The notes under the pieces were generated by a model. The model worked only from the letters and a program-made list of their open reading frames with translations, had not been told where the DNA came from and made no database searches. Positions 20,071 to 24,302 of a stretch of DNA of 24,302 nucleotides are shown here, in pieces. Source of the stretch: Phoronis australis (taxonomy: Eukaryota > Phoronida > Phoronidae). Numbering within the stretch: position 1 is the stretch's first letter; each line of letters begins with the position of its first letter. The translations under genes were made by a program, and so were the position numbers. The stretch is from the NCBI GenBank assembly GCA_002633005.1, contig NMRA01000594.1, positions 4,180 through 28,481 of the forward strand, given 5' to 3'.

Positions 20071-20624
20071 CTAATGAAGGGGAGTAACAGGAAACTCACG
20101 CAAACAAGTGTAACGTGCGGCGCGACCCTGTTTGCTGCTCATGAAAACAGGCTTCTCAAAAGCAATTAAAAGGGACTCTAAACTTTCAAACGCAGCACAT
20201 CTTGCTCCATGTGGCGAATTGACGTGTTTTCCACAATTTCTTGACGGGTGATTTTACGTGCGTGGCATTTCAGAAAATGATCTTGAATGGCGCCATTTTG
20301 AAGATGCATGGATAACCGACGGGAAAGAATGCAAACCGTTTGACAAATGTAACATTGTTTGACGTTTGAACGAAGACACTCGTTCATAGGGCATACTAAC
20401 TCATTAACAACATTACACTGTGCAACGGGGCGGACTTTCGCTTTAGAAATGTTATTTTTCATGACCAAGTTGGAGGAGCTTTTATTTCGATAATAAATAA
20501 TAACATCGAGGTAATCATCAGGCTTACAAACTTTAACATTATCCCTTATAATTTTCTTAATGGCGTGTTCGTCTTGGCGGTATTTATTAGACATGACATT
20601 TTTGTAAAATATCTTTTTGGTCAC
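20071..20624 (-). pseudogene. PLE-2 GIY-YIG endonuclease region, damaged
   Basis: A 148-codon open frame (20178-20624) contains VCPMNECLRSN, CYICQTVCILSRRLSMHLQNG with 'LSRRLSMHLQNG' highly typical of the Neptune-like PLE nuclease, and KCHARKITRQEIVENTS. A one-base shift at its stop lets the reading continue with ESLLIAFEKP to a TAG at 20071-20073, matching the usual C-terminal 'LE.L.I....P'. The YIG motif reads YIC and the upstream tyrosine motif is not recognisable, so catalysis is probably lost. Together with the RT it would have nicked DNA for target-primed insertion. Confidence 0.85.
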
Positions 20625-21251
20625 ACCAGTCCAGTTACTTCATAAATTCTTGAGGACACAAATCCCTTAATATGGAAATCCACAAAAGCATTGGTATACC
20701 CATTATTCACCAGTGTTTGTCTTATGCGATCTACGTCTTGAGTGAACAATAGCCAGTTGGATGAGACCGAATGCGCCCTCTTTAAGTTGGCCACAACGGC
20801 GAACTTATACCGCTCAGGGCACTCACTTTTGGCGTGGAGACAGAAACATTTATCAGTAGGCTTGTGGTAAACCGAGATGTAGAAAATTCAGATGGAGAAT
20901 GGTTCACAAGAACGTCCAAAAATGGAATCTTGTCATTTACAGGAAGCTCGTGAGTAAACTTCAATACAGAGTGACGCTCAAGTTCATCACGTGCTGATAA
21001 CAAGTCATCAAAGGCACAATAAACAAAAATATCATCTACATAACGTACATAGATAGGAATATCACACATTGCTAGCCCTCTTTTCCACTTCAGATATATA
21101 AAATTCCGAGAAAGTGGGACCCAGAGTAGAGCCTATGCTCACACCATCTTTTTGCAAAAACAATTTCCAATTGATATGGCAAAATAATACTTTGGTTGTG
21201 CAGATGGTCAACAACTCTCTCATATGAGTTGGTGAAATATCGGGTGGCGTT
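20625..21251 (-). pseudogene. PLE-2 reverse transcriptase catalytic region, frameshifted
   Basis: Minus-strand pieces in order: MRELLTICTTKVLF, then DGVSIGSTLGPTFSEFYISE, then (one-base shift) IPIYVRYVDDIFVY with YVDD at 21031-21042, then NDKIPFLDVLV, then (shift) YHKPTDKCFCLHAKSECPE and YKFAVVANLKRAHS. These are RT motifs around and after the catalytic site in PLEs. In active relatives DGVSIGSTLGP reads like 'DGVAMGSPLGP', so the palm is fairly conserved. At least three frame changes occur between 21251 and 20625. The first half of the RT is missing and replaced by the nested repeat. Confidence 0.88.
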
Positions 21252-21607
21252 TATTGGCCTATCGAACTTTGTAGGCTACGGTGTGTCCAAATACCAATAA
21301 ATCCGTAAGAGCGAAATAAAACAACACGTTTTTATAAGAACTCGGTGTACTTTTAAGGGTTTTACATCGAAGTTTGAGGATTCATTGGTGTTAAACGATG
21401 TCTTCAAGCGATCAGCTGACACCAGTAACCCGTGTTGTGAACTGCTGAACAGACCGCGTGTCAAACCGATGACGTAATTGGATAATTTCAACACCCCCCT
21501 CTGCCGTCAGGTGTCAGGTAACGCAACCGCACGTGTCGTTATGGAGTAGAACTATTCGATCTAAATTGATACAAATTAGGTTGTTTTTTGGGTGGCATGC
21601 TCCTTTA
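21252..21607 (-). repeat. Unclassified interspersed repeat, copy B, inside PLE-2
   Basis: Inverted relative to copy A (19051-19427) and alignable throughout. It sits between the N-terminal RT scrap and the catalytic RT part of PLE-2, so it either inserted there or replaced the deleted RT segment. A 72-codon frame within it (21276-21494) is not a PLE protein. Confidence 0.8.
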
Positions 21608-21710
21608 AGCTCAATGAGGGGTGACCGACTAATGCTGGTAAACTTGGAAGGGTCACATATTAATAGACTAAGTTTATCGGAATATTCATCAGTTTGTTTA
21701 AAATAACATA
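21608..21710 (-). pseudogene. PLE-2 N-terminal RT scrap
   Basis: The minus strand reads YSDKLSLLICDPSKF followed by TSISRSPLIELK up to the nested repeat. This resembles the '.LL.D.SKF..I..DP' segment that precedes the RT domain in PLE proteins. It is a short match, but its position and orientation inside PLE-2 support it. Confidence 0.5.
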
Positions 21711-21747
21711 CTGGGCAGACATGTCGGCGCGGCGAATAACAATACCA

Positions 21748-21925
21748 TCATTTGAGAATAAACCAAGTATGTTTCGAAATATCGTGTGTCTTTTAATTAT
21801 CTCGCTAGGTCAGTTACTGTATCTATGTTCAGTTGAGAGCATAGTTTTGTTCCGAAAGTACGAACGTAACGGAATAAAGACTGTGAACAATGACAAGTGT
21901 CGTGCATTTAACAAATTCTGAATAA
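21748..21925 (+). repeat. PLE-2 inverted terminal segment, 5' copy
   Basis: Reverse complement of 19797-19979 with about fifteen differences and one small gap. A plus-strand frame across it (21694-21921) is a by-product of the repeat. Confidence 0.93.
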
Positions 21926-21958
21926 CCGAAAACTTGCTCAGGAAGTTAAGCCAGTTCA

Positions 21959-21972
21959 AGTAACAATGATGT
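21959..21972 (+). repeat. PLE-2 target-site duplication, right copy
   Basis: Exact direct repeat of 19784-19797 (AGTAACAATGATGT). Confidence 0.85.
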
Positions 21973-22488
21973 GAAAAATGTAAGTGTATATCTAAAAAAA
22001 GATTCTCCTAACATGTGACCATAGCATGTAAAATCGAGCTTTTGTTTTACAACAGACTTCTGTTAGCAAACGCTGACTAAGCATACGCTCACACGGCCTC
22101 TGTGCCCGGTCAATTAGAAGTACCTTTATTGCATCTGAAGCTGGTAATGCAGTGGTTTATTATTACTTTTTCAATGTTGAGTACGAAATCGTCAGAATAC
22201 AATGAATATACATAACCCAGAAAGCGCCAAGAGGCATTAGATCTGGGTAAAAAATACAAAGAAATCTACATGTGTATACAATTATTGTACACGTATACAT
22301 AAATAAGAAACTGATGTTATATGACTACGAATGTAAATAATTCATTTTCATACAGATGTATAAAATTCTATCCACTCACCAAAGAAATTTAATGTTATCA
22401 TGAAATTCTGATACTACATGTATTTAAAATAAAACCTTATTTTCATTTAGTTAAGTTCTTGACATCCATATCGAAAGAAATAAATTAC
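21973..22488. other. No supported gene
   Basis: AT-rich non-coding sequence right of PLE-2. A weak GTGAGT donor on the minus strand (near 22375) ends a 28-nt interval after a possible acceptor; too short to support. Confidence 0.4.
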
Positions 22489-22574
22489 CATTGCGGAATT
22501 TCAGAATATTTTTTGTAAACATTGGCGTATTGTTCAAGTGTCTGGAAAAGCTGTACCCTCTCCTCCTTGCATTC
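22489..22574 (-). CDS. Candidate internal exon, unrecognised
   Basis: On the minus strand a strong acceptor (a T-rich tract ending GCTTGTAAG) precedes an 86-nt open segment that ends at a GTAATT donor. It encodes ECKEERVQLFQTLEQYANVY and then KKYSEIPQ, a charged helical stretch that looks more protein-like than the opposite-strand frames here. It lies upstream of the ankyrin exons on the same strand and could be one of their 5' exons. However, its 3' border is phase 2, unlike theirs. The GTAATT donor is suboptimal, and I do not recognise the family. Confidence 0.3.
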
Positions 22575-22579
22575 CTTAC

Positions 22580-23856
22580 AAGCAAAGAAAACACGAGGAT
22601 ATGTCTGGGTTTATTCATTGCTGGCTTCTTAAAACATTTGCATTCACGAATACTCCAAAGCTACAGTATTATAAATTTTATCTAATGAGACACACTTTGT
22701 TCCAGATTTATATAAGCATTGGTTAGAGTGAGAATAATTCATTTTGAAACAGAACGCAGAATAATAAACGTCATCATGGCAACTTGCAATCCCGACTTAT
22801 ACGAGAGTTCATGAGACGAATGCTTCGCAGGTGGACGTGAAGTTTCACAGGCTGTCAGTTCGAATCGGAACACGGTGATCAAGAAACACTAGAGAGGCGC
22901 CGTGAAATTGCACAGGCAACGGAATGTATGGATAGTTTTTTGGTCAGCCGGCATTAGTCGGACTCGCTGTCGACGACTGCCTACCACAGAATCAGAGTTG
23001 TGTCACCATAGACTATAGATAGGGACTACCAACTCCCGTTAAAGCGCGAGGAGCATGTCAAGGACCAAGAGACATAAGCATTAACGATAAGAGGGCGCTG
23101 CACACGCAGGATAGAAAACTTCCGGGTTTACGGAGCAGCCGTTCCCTCGTTTCAAGATTTGGTTAAGTAATGCGTCGACTTGCTTGATTTTTTGAAGTTT
23201 TAAAAACTTGTAAAATTAAAATGCGTATATTGTTCTCTGTCATGTAATTTAAAACCTTCACAGGATGATTCAGACATGTTATGAATTATCAACGCCAGAA
23301 ACGTCTTCAGCTGATTTTCCCATTCTCCATTTTTACACTTAAGTCGCATCAGCTGTTTTTTGCTGCAAGTAGTATTAGTGCTTGTTTAAATTAAGTAACG
23401 TACGAATCAGCTCATAATCATAAGTAAAAGTATTAACCAACAAAAATGAATTCGTTACAATGTTACACAATAAATATTTGTGTAATTCACACAGCTTTGT
23501 TCCAGTGGGGAGGAAAGGCTCACCGTCATTGACATATCATTTGCAGAACCCTAGTGTCAAAAACTTCCGTCACTAGTATCACAGTGGCGCATCTAGAATA
23601 CAATAAGGGAAGTCCAACATGTCGCTCGTGGAATTGGGCAAATCGCAATAGTATGTGCACAGGCGACCCGAAAGTTGGAAGGGTAAAAAAATAATTGCAG
23701 GTGGTCTGATACACGTTGTACCAGACGTGCGCAGGCCTCGCATGTGGACCCATTGCACTGATCACCTGGAAATATTTTTATGCGTTATAAATATATGGTT
23801 AAAACCGAGCTGAGGAGCTAGAAACCTGGCTCAAGGGTTTAGCAGTATGACCTGGT
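22580..23856. other. No supported gene
   Basis: No recognisable coding region. CAGTGGCGCATCTAG near 23581 resembles a hAT-type transposon end, but no partner end was found. Confidence 0.4.
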
Positions 23857-23869
23857 GGGACTTGAACCC
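23857..23869 (-). promoter_or_regulatory. tRNA B-box-like sequence, probable tRNA/SINE relic
   Basis: The minus strand reads GGGTTCAAGTCCC, an exact match to the RNA polymerase III B-box pattern, with a partial T-arm around it. No A-box or cloverleaf could be drawn at the right distance, so this is not an intact tRNA. It may be a SINE or tRNA pseudogene remnant, or chance. Confidence 0.35.
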
Positions 23870-23978
23870 ATGACCTGGAGTAAAGAAAGCGGGCAGGTGA
23901 TGTGGACCTTGCGTTCTGCAAATGTATTGGTGGACTAAAAACAGCGAACGCGATTCCGGCGCTAGCGGTCCCAGTTAC

Positions 23979-24062
23979 TCACGGTTCATGCTGTTGCTGT
24001 TGCTGTTTCCTTTTGCTTGCGGCAGCCCGGGGGGGGGGGGCAGGCTCATGCCTAAATCTGCC
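23979..24062 (-). repeat. G-rich dispersed repeat, copy 3
   Basis: On the minus strand: GGCAGATTTAGGCATGAGCC, a G-run, then GGCTGCCGCAAGCAAAAGG and an AACAGC-repeat, matching the order in copies 1 and 2. It contains a short GCTGTT triplet expansion absent from the others. It lies about 90 bp left of the PLE-3 tail. Confidence 0.65.
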
Positions 24063-24149
24063 TATGTATCATAGGCCAACAGTACATTGTAGGGAATTTT
24101 CTAAATATATTCATGATTATCATTGGTTCGATACATGGCACTCGTTGCT

Positions 24150-24302
24150 GTTAACAATCTTTATTCCATTCCGTTCGCATCCTCGGAACAAAGTGCAAAA
24201 GTCAACAGAACATTGGTAAAGTAACTGACCAAGAGACATGATTAAAAGACAAATGATATTTCGATACATACTTGTTTCATTCTCAAGTGGAAACAAAATG
24301 AC
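24150..24302 (-). mobile_element. PLE-3: 3' tail of another Penelope-like element, cut by the window edge
   Basis: Aligns in the same orientation with the PLE-2 3' terminal segment (19797-19979). Anchors include TCTTTATTCC, GTAACTGACC, TAATTAAAAGACA-like, ATATTTCGA and TTCTCAAGTG. It is clearly more diverged from PLE-2 than PLE-2's own two copies are from each other. If complete, its GIY-YIG and RT should lie right of the window on the minus strand. Confidence 0.75.

Larger units (their letters stand above)
19798..21958 (-). mobile_element. PLE-2: decayed Penelope-like retroelement with defined borders
   Basis: A 2161-bp minus-strand element. In transcription order it has an inverted terminal segment (21748-21925), an N-terminal RT scrap, a nested foreign repeat (21252-21607), the RT catalytic part, the GIY-YIG part and the terminal segment (19797-19979). 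A perfect 14-bp duplication flanks it. RT and nuclease sequences differ clearly from PLE-1 and resemble a Neptune-like PLE group, by memory only. Several frameshifts and the internal replacement make it inactive. A 33-bp extra piece (21926-21958) lies outside the 5' inverted copy, as reported for other PLEs. Confidence 0.9.

Noticed and set aside
20021-20086. Plus-strand CTGACGA...GAAA as a hammerhead in PLE-2
   Set aside because: Stem II pairs only with a bulge and no cleavage-site stem could be drawn. The orientation is also opposite to the element.
21276-21494. 72-codon minus-strand frame as part of the PLE-2 protein
   Set aside because: It lies wholly within the interspersed repeat that also occurs at 19051-19427 and shows no RT motif.
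21694-21921. 75-codon plus-strand frame as a gene
   Set aside because: It overlaps the PLE-2 5' inverted terminal segment; the reverse copy at 19797-19979 gives a matching minus-strand frame, so both come from the repeat.
22491-22726. Plus-strand frames of 62-64 codons
   Set aside because: They are shadows opposite a more plausible minus-strand exon.
22850-22875. GTTCGAATC as a tRNA B-box
   Set aside because: The flanking bases do not form a T-stem, and no A-box precedes it.

Overview
The window reads as animal nuclear DNA. It is AT-rich, short exons have GT/AG splice sites, introns are hundreds to thousands of bases long, and Penelope-like retroelements (PLEs) and DNA-transposon remnants are frequent. 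Two single N positions suggest a draft assembly. The one-repeat-per-exon ankyrin gene, the PLE types and the very common palindrome TACATGTA suggest a marine invertebrate, perhaps a cnidarian. I cannot fix the species from sequence alone. There is no bacterial operon, CRISPR array, rRNA or intact tRNA.

The only well-supported host gene is on the minus strand. Five exons between 18459 and 12303 each encode one ankyrin repeat. Four are exactly 99 nt and one is 93 nt, all in phase 0 with clean donors and acceptors. The first and last exons of the gene were not found. Two other short candidate minus-strand exons (8780-8863 and 22489-22574) could belong to it or to other genes.

Three PLE pieces lie in or next to this gene, all pointing left. 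PLE-1 (about 12860-14707) sits in the intron between ankyrin repeats 4 and 5. PLE-2 (19798-21958) lies upstream of the first identified ankyrin exon and has a perfect 14-bp flanking duplication. PLE-3 is only a tail at the right edge. PLE-1 and PLE-2 encode broken reverse transcriptase plus GIY-YIG endonuclease, come from different PLE lineages, yet share one layout: a 5'-damaged body carrying an inverted copy of its own 3' region at the 5' end. PLE-2 also contains an unrelated repeat, with a second copy at 19051-19427.

The left half (1-12300) is mostly non-coding. It holds a nine-unit 21-bp minisatellite running into a decayed helix-turn-helix reading frame, possible exons near 3.7-4.1 kb, a RecQ-like helicase exon broken by a 20-bp tandem duplication, a candidate Tc1/mariner-type non-autonomous element (6495-7305), and hAT-like terminal sequences near 9.65-9.93 kb. 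A short G-rich repeat family occurs three times across the window. No complete intact protein-coding gene lies inside the window.
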